Below, piece after piece: positions 1 through 9,520 of a stretch of 64,000 nt of DNA. A program made the translations under genes and the position numbers. The stretch comes from Pseudomonadota bacterium. Its GTDB lineage: Bacteria; Pseudomonadota; Alphaproteobacteria; Rhizobiales; Xanthobacteraceae. The DNA is taken from contig JAFEFL010000057.1 in the NCBI GenBank assembly GCA_018240595.1, positions 1-64,000 on the forward strand, read 5' to 3'. Under the pieces are notes generated by a model. It ran no database searches. It saw only the letters and a program-made list of their open reading frames with translations, and was not told the origin of the DNA. Position 1 is the stretch's first letter. Each line of letters starts with the position of its first letter.

Positions 1-410
1 ACGCCTTCCTGGATGCGCGCGCCGCCGGCGTCGAACACGCCGATGATCGGGCAGCGCGCCTTCATCGCCATGTCCTGCACCTTCATGATCTTCTGCGCGT
101 GCGCTTCCGACAGCGAGCCGCCGAACACGGTGAAGTCCTTGGAGAACAGGTAGACCGTGCGGCCATTGATGGTGCCCCAGCCGGTGACGACGCCGTCGCC
201 GGGGATCTTCTGCTTCTCCATGCCGAAGTCGGCCGAGCGGTGCTCGACGAACATGTCGATTTCCTCGAACGAGCCCTTGTCGAGCAGCAGCTCGATGCGC
301 TCGCGGGCGGTCAGCTTGCCGCGCTTGTGCTGCGCCTCGATGCGCTTGTCGCCGCCGCCCAGGCGGGCCTCGGCGCGCCGCTCGTCGAGTTTGTCGAGGA
401 TGTCTTTCAT
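1..410 (-). CDS. pccB: Acyl-CoA carboxylase carboxyltransferase (beta) subunit, propionyl-CoA carboxylase type, partial
   Basis: Only the first 136 codons are present; the gene runs off the left edge. The N-terminus [20 protein letters not shown], followed by [38 protein letters not shown] and [16 protein letters not shown], is the classical start of biotin-dependent carboxyltransferase beta subunits such as PccB (about 510 residues when complete). With a biotinylated alpha subunit these carboxylate propionyl-CoA to methylmalonyl-CoA in the cytoplasm. Substrate choice among propionyl-, methylcrotonyl- and acetyl-CoA cannot be settled from this fragment; the N-terminus fits PccB best. It is divergent from the TPR gene at 530, with 119 bp between them. 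Confidence 0.85.
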   Translation of the reverse strand, partial: MKDILDKLDERRAEARLGGGDKRIEAQHKRGKLTARERIELLLDKGSFEEIDMFVEHRSADFGMEKQKIPGDGVVTGWGTINGRTVYLFSKDFTVFGGSLSEAHAQKIMKVQDMAMKARCPIIGVFDAGGARIQEG

Positions 411-529
411 GGGGTCGTCTCAGTCCCTGGCCGTGGTGTTGGACGGAGAATGTCACAGCCTTGGGTGCGCTGCAAAAGGGTCGGCTAGCGGCCCTTCACA
501 TCCCCCCAATTCCCCCCTAGAAGCCCGGC

Positions 530-2155
530 ATGACCGAGCCGAAAACCTCCCCGCAGTCCATCGCCCAGATCCTGCAGCAGGGCCTGTTTCACCACCGCCA
601 AGGCGAGCTGCGCCCGGCGATGGAGCGGTATATGGAGGTGCTGCGGATCAATCCCGAGCACGCCGAAACACTCTATTACTGCGCGGTGATCGCCTGCGCC
701 GAGGGCCAGTTCAAGGAAGGCGTCGATGTCGTGCGCCGCGCCATCAAGTTCGGCCCGGCCACCGCCAAGATGTACAACGTGCTCGGCCAGGCGCTGGACC
801 GGCTCGGCGAGCCGCTCGAGGCCATCAAGGCCATCGACCAGGCCATCGCCCTCGACCCCAACCTCGCCGCCGCCCACGGCAACCGCGCCAGCATCCTGGT
901 CGATGCCGGGCTGCCGCAGGAGGCGCTCAAGAGCTTCGATCGCGCCCTTGAGCTCGACCCGGCTTCCGCCACCGACCTCGTCAACCGCGGCGCGCTGTAC
1001 GAGACGCTCGGCCGCCCGGCCGAGGCGCTCAAGGATTACGACAAGGCCATCGTCTGCGCCCCAGGCGAACCCGGCATCTACATGAACCGCGGCCAGGTGC
1101 TGAAGGATCTCGGCCTCATCGAGCTCGCCGAGGGCGCCGCGGAGAGCCGTCGCTTCGCCGAGGCCATCGCCTCCTACGACCAGGCGATCAAATACGCGGC
1201 GCGCATGCACGAGGCCTACGCGGCGCGCGGCCAGATCAAGATGATGCTCGGCGACTGGCCGGCCGGCTTTGCCGATTACGACCATCGCGGCCAGCTGGCG
1301 ACGCCGACCTACAAGGCCCTGCCCGATGCGCGCTGGCACGGCGAGAAGCGCGACGGCGAGCGCATCGTGCTCACCGCCGAGCAAGGCCTCGGCGACACCA
1401 TCCAGTTCGCGCGGCTGGCGCCGTGGCTCGCCGCGCAAGGCCACGACGTGACGCTGCTGGTGCGGCCGGGCCTCAAGGCGCTGCTGTCGACGCTCAAGGG
1501 CGTGACCATCGCGACCAGCGAAGAAGAGTTGCGCGAAAGCGACAAGCCGATCCGCTGGGCGCCGCTGATGAGCGTGCCGGGCCTCATCAAGATCACGCCG
1601 GACACCATGCCGGGCGAAACGCCGTATCTTGCCGCCGAGCCGGCGCGGGTCGCGCAGTGGCGCGAGACGCTGGGGCCCAAGAAAGGGCTGCGCATCGGCA
1701 TCAACTGGGCGCCCGGTCACGCCGACCGCACCATGACGTCGCGGCGCGACATTCCGCTCGCCGCCTTCAAGGCCATCGCCGACATTCCCGGCGTCAGCCT
1801 GATCGCGCTGCAGAAGGGCGCGCCGCTGGAGCAGATCAGGGGCGTGTCGTTCCGCGATCAGATCCGGCAGATCGACGCCGACAACGATCCGAAGGCGCCC
1901 CTCTTCCTCGACACCGCGGCGGTGATGGAGAACCTCGACCTCGTGATCGGCTGCGACACCTCGATCGTGCATCTGGCCGGCGCGCTGGCGCGGCCGGTGT
2001 TCACTTTGGTGCCGGTGATTTCGGACTGGCGCTGGATGATCTCGCGCGACGACACGCCGTGGTACGAGACCATGCGCGTCTTCCGTCAGGACGCCTCGGG
2101 CGACTGGGCCAAGCTGATGACGCAGGTCGCCGCCGCGGCGCGCGACCTGGGCTAG
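530..2155 (+). CDS. TPR-repeat protein with C-terminal glycosyltransferase-like domain
   Basis: A 541-residue protein. Residues about 10-240 are tandem tetratricopeptide repeats (visible units include AETLYYCAVIACAEGQFKEG, GNRASILVDAGLPQEALKSF and NRGALYETLGRPAEALKDY). The C-terminal half has EQGLGDTIQFARLAPWLAAQ near residue 285 and a conserved block around residue 470 (DLVIGCDTSIVHLAGALARP, followed by ISDWRW), as in the TPR-glycosyltransferase proteins distantly related to GT-B/GT9 heptosyltransferases. There is no signal peptide or membrane segment, so it is probably cytoplasmic. The donor, acceptor and whether it is catalytic are unknown. ATG start; no strong Shine-Dalgarno sequence. Confidence 0.7.
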   Translation: MTEPKTSPQSIAQILQQGLFHHRQGELRPAMERYMEVLRINPEHAETLYYCAVIACAEGQFKEGVDVVRRAIKFGPATAKMYNVLGQALDRLGEPLEAIKAIDQAIALDPNLAAAHGNRASILVDAGLPQEALKSFDRALELDPASATDLVNRGALYETLGRPAEALKDYDKAIVCAPGEPGIYMNRGQVLKDLGLIELAEGAAESRRFAEAIASYDQAIKYAARMHEAYAARGQIKMMLGDWPAGFADYDHRGQLATPTYKALPDARWHGEKRDGERIVLTAEQGLGDTIQFARLAPWLAAQGHDVTLLVRPGLKALLSTLKGVTIATSEEELRESDKPIRWAPLMSVPGLIKITPDTMPGETPYLAAEPARVAQWRETLGPKKGLRIGINWAPGHADRTMTSRRDIPLAAFKAIADIPGVSLIALQKGAPLEQIRGVSFRDQIRQIDADNDPKAPLFLDTAAVMENLDLVIGCDTSIVHLAGALARPVFTLVPVISDWRWMISRDDTPWYETMRVFRQDASGDWAKLMTQVAAAARDLG

Positions 2156-2209
2156 AGTCGCAGGCTAGACCTGCAAATCTCGGAGTGCAGCCTGTCACAA
2201 AGGTGAAAT

Positions 2210-2226
2210 GGAACTTTCCGGGTTCC
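2210..2226 (+). promoter_or_regulatory. Inverted repeat GGAAC-N7-GTTCC upstream of dps
   Basis: GGAAC at 2210-2214 and GTTCC at 2222-2226 form a 5-7-5 inverted repeat 48 bp before the chosen dps start. GGAAC is also the -35 element of the general stress sigma factor EcfG in Rhizobiales. However, no CGTT-type -10 lies at the required 16-17 bp, so an EcfG promoter is not supported. Possible operator; low confidence. Confidence 0.25.
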
Positions 2227-2273
2227 AAACTATTATTGGCGTGGTTCCTGCCCGTAACACATGGATCTGCGTC

Positions 2274-2789
2274 ATGGCTCCTCCCACCACTCCGCGCCTG
2301 AAAACCCCCAGCGACCTCGGCGACAATGCCCGCAAGGACATCACCGGCGCCATCAATGCGATCCTCGCCGACTCCTTCGCGCTCTACGTCAAGACCAAGA
2401 ATTTCCACTGGCACATCAGCGGGCCCCACTTCCGCGACTATCACCTGCTGCTCGACGAGCAGGCGGCGGAAATCTTCGCCACCACCGACGAACTGGCCGA
2501 GCGCGTGCGCAAGATCGGCGGCAACACGCTGCGTTCGATCGGCGACATCGCCAAGAAGACCCGCATCGCCGACAACGACGCGCCCTACGTGTCGCCGGAG
2601 GACATGCTGGCCGAGCTGCGCGAGGACAATCAGGCGGTGGTCAAGGCGATGCGCGAGGCGCACGGCCTGTGCGACGAGCACGAGGACGTCGCCACCGCCA
2701 GCCTGCTCGAGAACTACATCGACGCCGCCGAAAAGCGCGTCTGGTTTCTCTACGAGATCGGCCGCAAGGGCTCGCCCGACGGGCATTGA
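2274..2789 (+). CDS. dps: Dps-family DNA-binding ferroxidase/ferritin-like protein
   Basis: A 171-residue mini-ferritin. The motif NFHWHISGPHFRDYHLLLDE holds the ferroxidase ligands. Counting from the chosen start, H45, H57, D72 and E76 reproduce the spacing of E. coli Dps (H51, H63, D78, E82). Dps dodecamers oxidise Fe(II) with peroxide and protect DNA in stationary phase. An earlier in-frame ATG at 2208 adds 22 residues (MELSGFQTIIG...) that do not look like Dps, so 2274 is preferred. Upstream, GGAAC and GTTCC form a small inverted repeat (2210-2226). It stands alone, with DUF4260 17 bp downstream. Confidence 0.88.
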   Translation: MAPPTTPRLKTPSDLGDNARKDITGAINAILADSFALYVKTKNFHWHISGPHFRDYHLLLDEQAAEIFATTDELAERVRKIGGNTLRSIGDIAKKTRIADNDAPYVSPEDMLAELREDNQAVVKAMREAHGLCDEHEDVATASLLENYIDAAEKRVWFLYEIGRKGSPDGH

Positions 2790-2806
2790 GGGCGGCGCTC
2801 GCCGAC

Positions 2807-3205
2807 ATGAACCCCGGCATGGTCAATGGCGCACCTCGGCTCGTTTTGCGGGCCGAGGGCGCGTCGCTGCTCGCCATCGCCGCCCTGCTCTACGGGCGCA
2901 CCGGCGAGCCGTGGTGGCTGTTCGCCGTGCTGTTCTTCGCCCCGGATCTCAGCTTCGCCGGATATCTCGGCGGCCCGCGCCTCGGCGCCATCGTTTATAA
3001 CGCCGCGCATACGCTGATCGGACCGGCGGCGCTCGGCGTCGTCGCGTTGCTGCTCGCCGATCACCTGTTGATCGCCCTGGCGCTGATCTGGGCCGCGCAT
3101 ATCGGTTTCGACCGCGCGCTCGGCTATGGCCTGAAATATGGCGCGGGGTTCGGCTTCACCCATCTCGGCCGGATCGGGCGCGGCGCAAGCCATGACGGAC
3201 GTTGA
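2807..3205 (+). CDS. DUF4260 family small membrane protein
   Basis: A 132-residue hydrophobic protein with three to four predicted membrane segments. It carries the signatures of the DUF4260 family: WWLFAVLFFAPDLSFAGYL, GPRLGAIVYNAAHTLIGP and AHIGFDRALGYGLKYG, then GFGFTHLGRIG near the C-terminus. The molecular role of the family is unknown. Start ATG at 2807, 17 bp after dps, so it may be co-transcribed. A palindromic intergenic repeat follows the stop. Confidence 0.8.
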   Translation: MNPGMVNGAPRLVLRAEGASLLAIAALLYGRTGEPWWLFAVLFFAPDLSFAGYLGGPRLGAIVYNAAHTLIGPAALGVVALLLADHLLIALALIWAAHIGFDRALGYGLKYGAGFGFTHLGRIGRGASHDGR

Positions 3206-3230
3206 GGCCACACGCACAAACGTCAACGAT

Positions 3231-3317
3231 GTCATGGCCGGGCTTGAACCGGCCATCTCGCTGAGGAAGGCACCGTGCGTCCCTAAGCGGGATGCGCGGG
3301 TCAAGCCCGCGCATGAC
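3231..3317. repeat. Dispersed palindromic intergenic element (GTCATG...CATGAC)
   Basis: A composite inverted repeat between two convergent genes. The left half GTCATGGCCGGGCTTGAACC and the right half GGATGCGCGGGTCAAGCCCG are each self-complementary, and the outer ends GTCATG (3231) and CATGAC (3312-3317) pair with each other. This architecture is typical of short dispersed palindromic units in Bradyrhizobium-type genomes. It may act as a bidirectional transcript end. No open reading frame. Confidence 0.55.
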
Positions 3318-3333
3318 AGCGTCAGGAGGCGCG

Positions 3334-5069
<1,736 letters not shown>

Positions 5070-5077
5070 ATCTCCTC

Positions 5078-5104
5078 CCTCTCCCCGTTCTTACGGGGGA
5101 GAGG
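5078..5104. terminator. Hairpin between convergent ribH2 and LysR genes
   Basis: CCTCTCCCC (5078-5086) pairs perfectly with GGGGAGAGG (5096-5104), a 9-bp stem with a 9-nt loop, in the 41 bp separating two convergent genes. No U-run follows on either strand. It may be a bidirectional transcript end or a small dispersed repeat. Confidence 0.4.
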
Positions 5105-5110
5105 TAAGGA

Positions 5111-6028
5111 CTAGGCCGCCGCATCCCAATAGGGCCTGTCGCCGCCGAACCGTTCGGCGAGGAAATCGACGAAGGCGCGCACTTTCGGCGATAGATGCCG
5201 CGCCGTCGGATAGACGGCGTTCAGCGTCAGATCCTGGGCGATATAGGGCTCGAGCACGCTCTTAAGCCGGCCGTCCCTGATATCGTCGCCGACGATGAAG
5301 GTCGGCAGATGCACGAAGCCGTGGCCGCGCAGCGCGGCGACGCGCAGCATGTCGCCGTTGTTGGCGCTCATCCTGCCCTGCACTTCCACCGGCCACGGCG
5401 TGCCGTCGTGATGAATGAAGCGCCATTCGCGCGTGATGGTGATGTTGGTGTTGCTCAGGCAGTCATGCGCCCTGAGATCGTCGGGCGTCTTCGGCACGCC
5501 GCGGCGTTCGAGATAATCCGGGCTGGCGCAGAGCACGCGGCGGATCACGGCGAGGCGCCGCGCCACCAGGCTGGAATCGGTCAGGCTGCCGATACGCACC
5601 GCGACATCGACGCCCTCGTCGATGAGATCGACGAAGCGATCGGTCAGGTTGACGTCGAGTTCGATCTCCGGATAGCGCGTGAGGAAATCGCCGAGCGCCG
5701 GCGCGAGATGCAGGAAGCCGAAGCTCATCGGCGCATTGACGCGCAGGCGGCCGCGCGGCGCCGCCTGCAACTGGCTGACCGAGGCATTGGCCTCGGCGAG
5801 GTCGGCGAGGATGCGGGCGGCGCGGTCGTAATAGCCGCGGCCGGCTTCCGTGAGGGTCAGCGAGCGCGTGGTGCGGTGGAGCAGCCGGGCGCCGAGCTCG
5901 GCCTCCAGCGCCGCGACATGGCGGCTGACGGCCGACTTGGACGAGCGCAGGCGCCGGGCGGCCTCGGAAAACGACTGTGTTTCCGCGACCTTGGCGAAGG
6001 CTTCGAGGGCCGCGAGTCGGTCCATCAT
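5111..6028 (-). CDS. LysR-family transcriptional regulator
   Basis: 305 residues. The N-terminal winged helix-turn-helix MMDRLAALEAFAKVAETQSF, then SEAARRLRSSKSAVSRHVAA and LGARLLHRTTRSLTLTEAG, is diagnostic. The rest is the LysR substrate-binding fold (GRLRVNAPMSFGFLHLAPAL, FVDLIDEGVDVAVRIGSL). It belongs to the large CrgA/AaeR-like subgroup. Start at the double ATG (6028/6025); codons further upstream extend into the shared promoter region and are unlikely. It is divergent from a doxX gene with repeats between them, so it probably regulates doxX and itself. Inducer unknown. Confidence 0.9.
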   Translation of the reverse strand: MMDRLAALEAFAKVAETQSFSEAARRLRSSKSAVSRHVAALEAELGARLLHRTTRSLTLTEAGRGYYDRAARILADLAEANASVSQLQAAPRGRLRVNAPMSFGFLHLAPALGDFLTRYPEIELDVNLTDRFVDLIDEGVDVAVRIGSLTDSSLVARRLAVIRRVLCASPDYLERRGVPKTPDDLRAHDCLSNTNITITREWRFIHHDGTPWPVEVQGRMSANNGDMLRVAALRGHGFVHLPTFIVGDDIRDGRLKSVLEPYIAQDLTLNAVYPTARHLSPKVRAFVDFLAERFGGDRPYWDAAA

Positions 6029-6077
6029 TGTTCCATATAATGCAACAGTCTTGTTCCAATAACATAGATTGTTGCAT
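6029..6077. promoter_or_regulatory. LysR/DoxX intergenic operator region
   Basis: Inverted repeat ATGCAACA (6040-6047) / TGTTGCAT (6070-6077) with 22 bp between arms. There is also a direct repeat TGTTCCA at 6029-6035 and 6052-6058, 23 bp apart. TATAAT occurs at 6036-6041. Paired half-sites between a LysR gene and its divergent target fit LysR-type recognition and activation sites. Confidence 0.5.
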
Positions 6078-6161
6078 TTCGGAAGCCGCCCTAAATCAGT
6101 GGCCACGAACCGGGCGGATCGCCGTACCGGGCCCCGAATTCAAACCCTGCTGGAGGCAACC

Positions 6162-6644
6162 ATGACCACCGCGACCTATTCCAACGCTCCCTCGACCGCC
6201 CGCCCGATCATCCCGGCGCTGGCGCCCGTCACCCGCGCCCTCGCCCCGCTCGGCGAGCCGCTGGTCCGTGTCGCCGCCGGCCTGGCGCTGGTGCCGCACG
6301 GCGCGCAGAAGCTGTTCGGCGCTTTCGGCGGCTATGGCGTCGAAGCCACCGGGCAATTCTTTGCCACCAAGCTCGGCCTGCCGGCGTCGCTGGCGCTGGT
6401 CGCCGGCCTGATCGAATTCTTCGGCGGCCTGTTCCTCGCCGCCGGCTTCCTCACCCGCCCGGTGGCGGCTTTGATCACCGGCCTGATGGCGGTCGCAGTC
6501 GTCACCGTGCATCTGCCGGCCGGCTATTTCTGGACCGACGGCGGCTACGAATACCCGCTGCTCTGGGGCATCGTCGCGCTGTCCTTCGTGCTGCGCGGCG
6601 CCGGCCGCTACTCGGTCGATGCGGCAATCGCCCGCGAGTTCTAA
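6162..6644 (+). CDS. DoxX family inner-membrane protein
   Basis: 160 residues with four hydrophobic segments. LVRVAAGLALVPHGAQKLFG and ASLALVAGLIEFFGGLFLAA are characteristic DoxX motifs; the C-terminus carries GGYEYPLLWGIVALSFVLRG. DoxX-like proteins are membrane subunits or accessory factors in redox and thiol-stress processes; the substrate here is unknown. Start ATG at 6162 with Shine-Dalgarno GGAGG 5 bp upstream. It is divergent from a LysR regulator and followed by an intrinsic terminator, so it is monocistronic. Confidence 0.88.
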   Translation: MTTATYSNAPSTARPIIPALAPVTRALAPLGEPLVRVAAGLALVPHGAQKLFGAFGGYGVEATGQFFATKLGLPASLALVAGLIEFFGGLFLAAGFLTRPVAALITGLMAVAVVTVHLPAGYFWTDGGYEYPLLWGIVALSFVLRGAGRYSVDAAIAREF

Positions 6645-6672
6645 GCGCTGAGTGAGTTGAGATTGATGAAGG

Positions 6673-6703
6673 GCGGATGCGAAAGCGTCCGCTCTTTTTC
6701 TTT
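6673..6703 (+). terminator. Intrinsic terminator of doxX
   Basis: GCGGATGC (6673-6680), GAAA tetraloop, GCGTCCGC (6685-6692), an 8-bp stem with one G-T wobble, followed by TCTTTTTCTTT. It lies 28 bp after the doxX stop and just before the convergent epimerase stop at 6702. Confidence 0.85.
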
Positions 6704-7574
6704 ATGCGGCGCTGTAGCGAAGGGCGATGGCGTGATGCGCGACGCCGCCCGGCGGCAGCACACTGACCGAGGCGCGTTCCGACAGTTCGCCGCTGAAATC
6801 GTCCCAGTCCGGCAGGCCGGTCCACTGCTCGATGGAGATGAACGGCGCGTCGGGCTTGGTCCACACCGCGACATGGGGGAAGCCTTCAGTGGTGATGCTG
6901 AGTGCGCCGCCCGACGCCGGCGTGAACACGACTGTGTCGCTCGCCGCGTCGGCAAACACGAAGGCGCCCTTGTCGAACATGGCGGCCGACAATTCCATGC
7001 GAACGCCGGACAGCGATGCATCGGCCTTCCGCTTGAGCAGGCCGTTGGCGTCCGGCCGCAGCAGCGGACGCCGGGCGTCGCTCGCGAAAGTCACGACGTC
7101 ATGGCCGGCGCGCCGTGTTGCGAACGGCCACGGGAATGCCGGGTGATAGCCGATCTGGTACGGCAACGGTGCGGCGCCTGGATTAGTCACCTCGAAGGCC
7201 ACCGCGATGCCGTCGCTCGACAGCGTGTAGCGAACGGCGAAGGAGAAGGCGAAGGGATAGCGCTCGCGCGTCTGCGCATTGTCGGTCAGGCGCAGCAGCA
7301 CGAAATCGCCGCCGTGCTCGATCACATCGAACAGACTGTCGCGGGCAAAGCCATGCTGCGGCATCGGATAGCTTTTGCCATCGACCTTGACGGCGCCGCC
7401 GGCGGACGCGCCGACCACCGGGAACAGGATCGGCGCCGAGCGTGCCCAATGCTGCGGATCGCGGTGCCAGATCAGATCGCGGCCATTCACCTGCCATGAG
7501 GTGAGTTCGGCGCCGAGCGGCGTGATGGTGGCGGTGGCGCTGCCGGATTTCAGGAAGACCGGAATATCAGGCAT
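6702..7574 (-). CDS. Aldose 1-epimerase family protein
   Basis: 290 residues. The galactose-mutarotase-like beta-sandwich signatures are ITPLGAELTSWQVNGRDLIW, RSAPILFPVVG, MPQHGFARDS (H74, R78) and PYQIGYHPAFPWPF. The second histidine in YHPAF corresponds to the catalytic or substrate-binding residue. The family interconverts alpha and beta anomers of hexoses; members of this LacX-like branch often have unknown sugar specificity. It is cytoplasmic, with no signal peptide. A palindromic repeat lies upstream. It is transcribed alone toward the doxX terminator. Confidence 0.85.
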   Translation of the reverse strand: MPDIPVFLKSGSATATITPLGAELTSWQVNGRDLIWHRDPQHWARSAPILFPVVGASAGGAVKVDGKSYPMPQHGFARDSLFDVIEHGGDFVLLRLTDNAQTRERYPFAFSFAVRYTLSSDGIAVAFEVTNPGAAPLPYQIGYHPAFPWPFATRRAGHDVVTFASDARRPLLRPDANGLLKRKADASLSGVRMELSAAMFDKGAFVFADAASDTVVFTPASGGALSITTEGFPHVAVWTKPDAPFISIEQWTGLPDWDDFSGELSERASVSVLPPGGVAHHAIALRYSAA

Positions 7575-7592
7575 GGCGGCTGACCTTGTTTA

Positions 7593-7665
7593 GGGCTGGA
7601 TCCCCGCTTGCGCGGGGATGACCGGAGTATGGGGCGCGGAGATGACCGGGCTCTGGGGCCACGGC
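7593..7665. repeat. Palindromic intergenic element (GGATCCCCGC type)
   Basis: GGATCCCCGCTTGCGCGGGG, then ATGACCGG, contains a perfect CCCCGC/GCGGGG hairpin. A related GAGATGACCGGGCTCTGG follows at about 7641. It fills most of the 116 bp between the ATP12 gene and the epimerase gene. Similar units (ccccgcgcaagcgggg) are common dispersed repeats in alphaproteobacteria. No coding potential. Confidence 0.45.
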
Positions 7666-7690
7666 CGAACGGAAGTTATAAAGGCGCGCG

Positions 7691-8464
7691 CTAGGCCAGC
7701 TTAAGCACCTTGGCTGCCGCCTCGTATTCGGCAAAGCGCGCCGCGCGGCGTTCGACGGCCATCTCGTCATGGCCCCATTGCGACGCCTGCCAGTCCTCAT
7801 CAACATGCGCGGCGGCCCACAGCCTGTCCGCTTCGAAAGCGCCGGCATTAAGCGCCAGCGCAATCAGCGCCGAGCCGGTGATGTTGGTCACCGACGCCAT
7901 GGCGCCGAGACGCCACGGCTCAGCGGGGATCGCCTGACGTGCGGCGGCAATCGATTCCGCCGGCTGCTCCGCGAACATGATGCCTTCGACCAGCACGAAG
8001 CGCGCACCGAGCTCATCGCGCGCCCAATCGAGCACCGGATTCCACAATTCATTCTGCCGGGCCACCAGACCCTGCGGTTCGTCGGCGCGGTAATACAAAA
8101 GATCGGAGCCGAGATATTTGGCGATCTCGTCGATCACCGGCTGCGGCGCGCCGGCAATGCCGTCGATCACCACGTTGGCGAGCCGCGTCAGCGGCATGCG
8201 CGCCGGATCGATCTCGGTCGTCTGCGCTTCCCATTCCTGCGCCAGCGCATCGGCCAGCGCCGCCGACGGCGCGACCAGAGTCCGGCGCGCCGGCGTCTTC
8301 ACCGGCTTGCCGTCGAGCAGCAGCGGATGGCCCTCGCCCGTCTCTTCGCCGCGCGTTGCTTGCCTGTAGAAGCGCTTGCGCAGCGACACCTTGGCGCCCT
8401 GCCGCGCCGAAACCATCGGGTCCTTCGGCTGGTTGTCGAAAATGTCCTCGAGCAGATCACGCAT
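7691..8464 (-). CDS. ATP12 family chaperone (F1-ATPase alpha-subunit assembly factor)
   Basis: 257 residues with the ATP12 architecture. The N-terminal domain has VSLRKRFYRQA, HPLLLDGKPVKTPARRTLV and ALADALAQEWEAQTTEIDP. The helical C-terminal domain has MPLTRLANVVIDGI, GSDLLYYRADEPQGLVARQN, WNPVLDWARDELG, SALIALAL and EDWQASQWGHDEMAVERR. It is the bacterial homologue of mitochondrial ATP12 and helps assemble F1 in alphaproteobacteria. ATG at 8464 overlaps the 3' end of the upstream HAD gene by 8 bp, indicating translational coupling. Confidence 0.92.
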   Translation of the reverse strand: MRDLLEDIFDNQPKDPMVSARQGAKVSLRKRFYRQATRGEETGEGHPLLLDGKPVKTPARRTLVAPSAALADALAQEWEAQTTEIDPARMPLTRLANVVIDGIAGAPQPVIDEIAKYLGSDLLYYRADEPQGLVARQNELWNPVLDWARDELGARFVLVEGIMFAEQPAESIAAARQAIPAEPWRLGAMASVTNITGSALIALALNAGAFEADRLWAAAHVDEDWQASQWGHDEMAVERRAARFAEYEAAAKVLKLA

Positions 8465-9164
8465 GATGGGCACTCGTCTTTGCAACAGGCGCCGCCGCGG
8501 CAATGTCGGGCCACAACGCCGCCAGCGCCGGATCGAGTTCCGAGAAAGTGTCGAGCACGGCGCGCGCGCCGGCTTCGTGCAGATCCGCCACCGGGTGATA
8601 ACCCCAGGCGACGCCCAGCGCATGCGCGCCCGCAGCGCGCGCCATCTGCATGTCGAAAGCGGTATCGCCGACGACCACCGTGTTCTCCGGCGCGATGCCG
8701 GTCTCGCTCATGGCACTTAGCACCATGCCGGGATGCGGCTTCGACGGCGAGGTATCCGCGGTCTGGATGGTGGCGAACAGATTGTCCCAGCCGTGCTGCT
8801 CGGCCATCGCCGCGACGCCGCGCCGCGACTTGCCGGTGGCGACGCCGAGCACGACATCGTCGCGCTGCGCCAAGGCCGCGAGCGCCGCGGCGGCGCCGGG
8901 AAACAGCGCCGCCTTCCATTCTCCGGCGGCACGCATGGTCGAGAACGTATCCTTGTAAGCGGCGACCAGTCCGTCGATTGGATGATCCTGGCCCAGCGAC
9001 AATTGGCGGATGGCGTGCGGCAGCGACAGGCCGATGATGGCGCGCACCGCTTCCGGTGGCGGCGCGGCAAGGCCCTGCGCGGCGTAAGCCTGCGTCATGG
9101 CGGCGCAGATCATGTGCTGGCTATCGACCAGCGTTCCATCGACATCGAACAGGATCAGTTTCAT
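8457..9164 (-). CDS. HAD superfamily hydrolase, phosphoglycolate-phosphatase-like
   Basis: 235 residues. Motif I is FDVDGT (D7 nucleophile, D9 acid/base). The cap follows, with SQHMICAAMTQAYAAQGL. Motif II is in GVATGKSRRG and motif IV in VVVGDTAFDMQMARAAG. The capped HAD layout matches Gph/PgmB-type phosphatases, but the substrate cannot be inferred. Start ATG at 9164. It overlaps the ATP12 gene by 8 bp, a pairing that is conserved in many Rhizobiales. Confidence 0.88.
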   Translation of the reverse strand: MKLILFDVDGTLVDSQHMICAAMTQAYAAQGLAAPPPEAVRAIIGLSLPHAIRQLSLGQDHPIDGLVAAYKDTFSTMRAAGEWKAALFPGAAAALAALAQRDDVVLGVATGKSRRGVAAMAEQHGWDNLFATIQTADTSPSKPHPGMVLSAMSETGIAPENTVVVGDTAFDMQMARAAGAHALGVAWGYHPVADLHEAGARAVLDTFSELDPALAALWPDIAAAAPVAKTSAHHA

Positions 9165-9520
9165 CGTCGTCCGGCTAACAATCTCGTGAAGGCGGCGGCG
9201 CGTTTTGTGCGGCGCAATAGCTGCGTCCCTTACCGCAGCCGGGACGAGAAAAACAGCCACGCACTCCGCCTAAATAGGCAGTCCGGCCACCGTTTCCCAG
9301 TTGCAGCCCGCAAATCCGGGCCCGGCGGCAGCGCCGCGCCCGGTTGCCCCCAGGGATGCGCGGCGGACCGGTAGCCTAAATTTATTCTAAGTCATATGAT
9401 GACTTTACGGAGTCGGTCCGCGGAAACGAGACCGGCCCGGGGGGAAGACAGCCGCATCGAGCGGCTGCGCGTGGGCGCGGCGCCAGAGTGACGTCGCGTG
9501 AAGCGCGTATCGAGGACGCA
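9165..9520. other. Intergenic region upstream of the 2-oxoacid:ferredoxin oxidoreductase operon
   Basis: A 356-bp gap between divergent units with no convincing gene. The left 190 bp are GC-rich and featureless. An AT-rich patch at 9377-9405 holds a palindrome (separate entry) and a -10-like TATGAT at 9395-9400, but no clear -35 was found. Confidence 0.5.
9389..9405. promoter_or_regulatory. 17-bp palindrome, candidate operator of the kor operon
   Basis: AAGTCAT-ATG-ATGACTT is a perfect 7-3-7 palindrome within a short AT-rich patch, 116-132 bp upstream of the first gene. It contains the -10-like TATGAT. The size and symmetry fit a dimeric regulator site (e.g. GntR-like); no regulator gene lies next to it. 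Confidence 0.45.

Noticed and set aside
2210..2240. EcfG (general stress) promoter for dps based on GGAAC
   Set aside because: No CGTT-like -10 at 16-17 bp from GGAAC; only the inverted repeat is reported.
5078..5104. Strong terminator call for the ribH2/LysR hairpin
   Set aside because: No poly-U on either strand, so it is kept only as a low-confidence transcript end.
9389..9405. FNR/FixK box upstream of the kor operon
   Set aside because: The dyad is AAGTCAT-ATG-ATGACTT, which lacks the TTGAT-N4-ATCAA pattern.
9488..9520. GTG start for the flavoprotein gene adding 11 residues
   Set aside because: The ATG at 9521 has GAGG at good spacing and the conserved protein begins after it; the GTG has no ribosome binding site.
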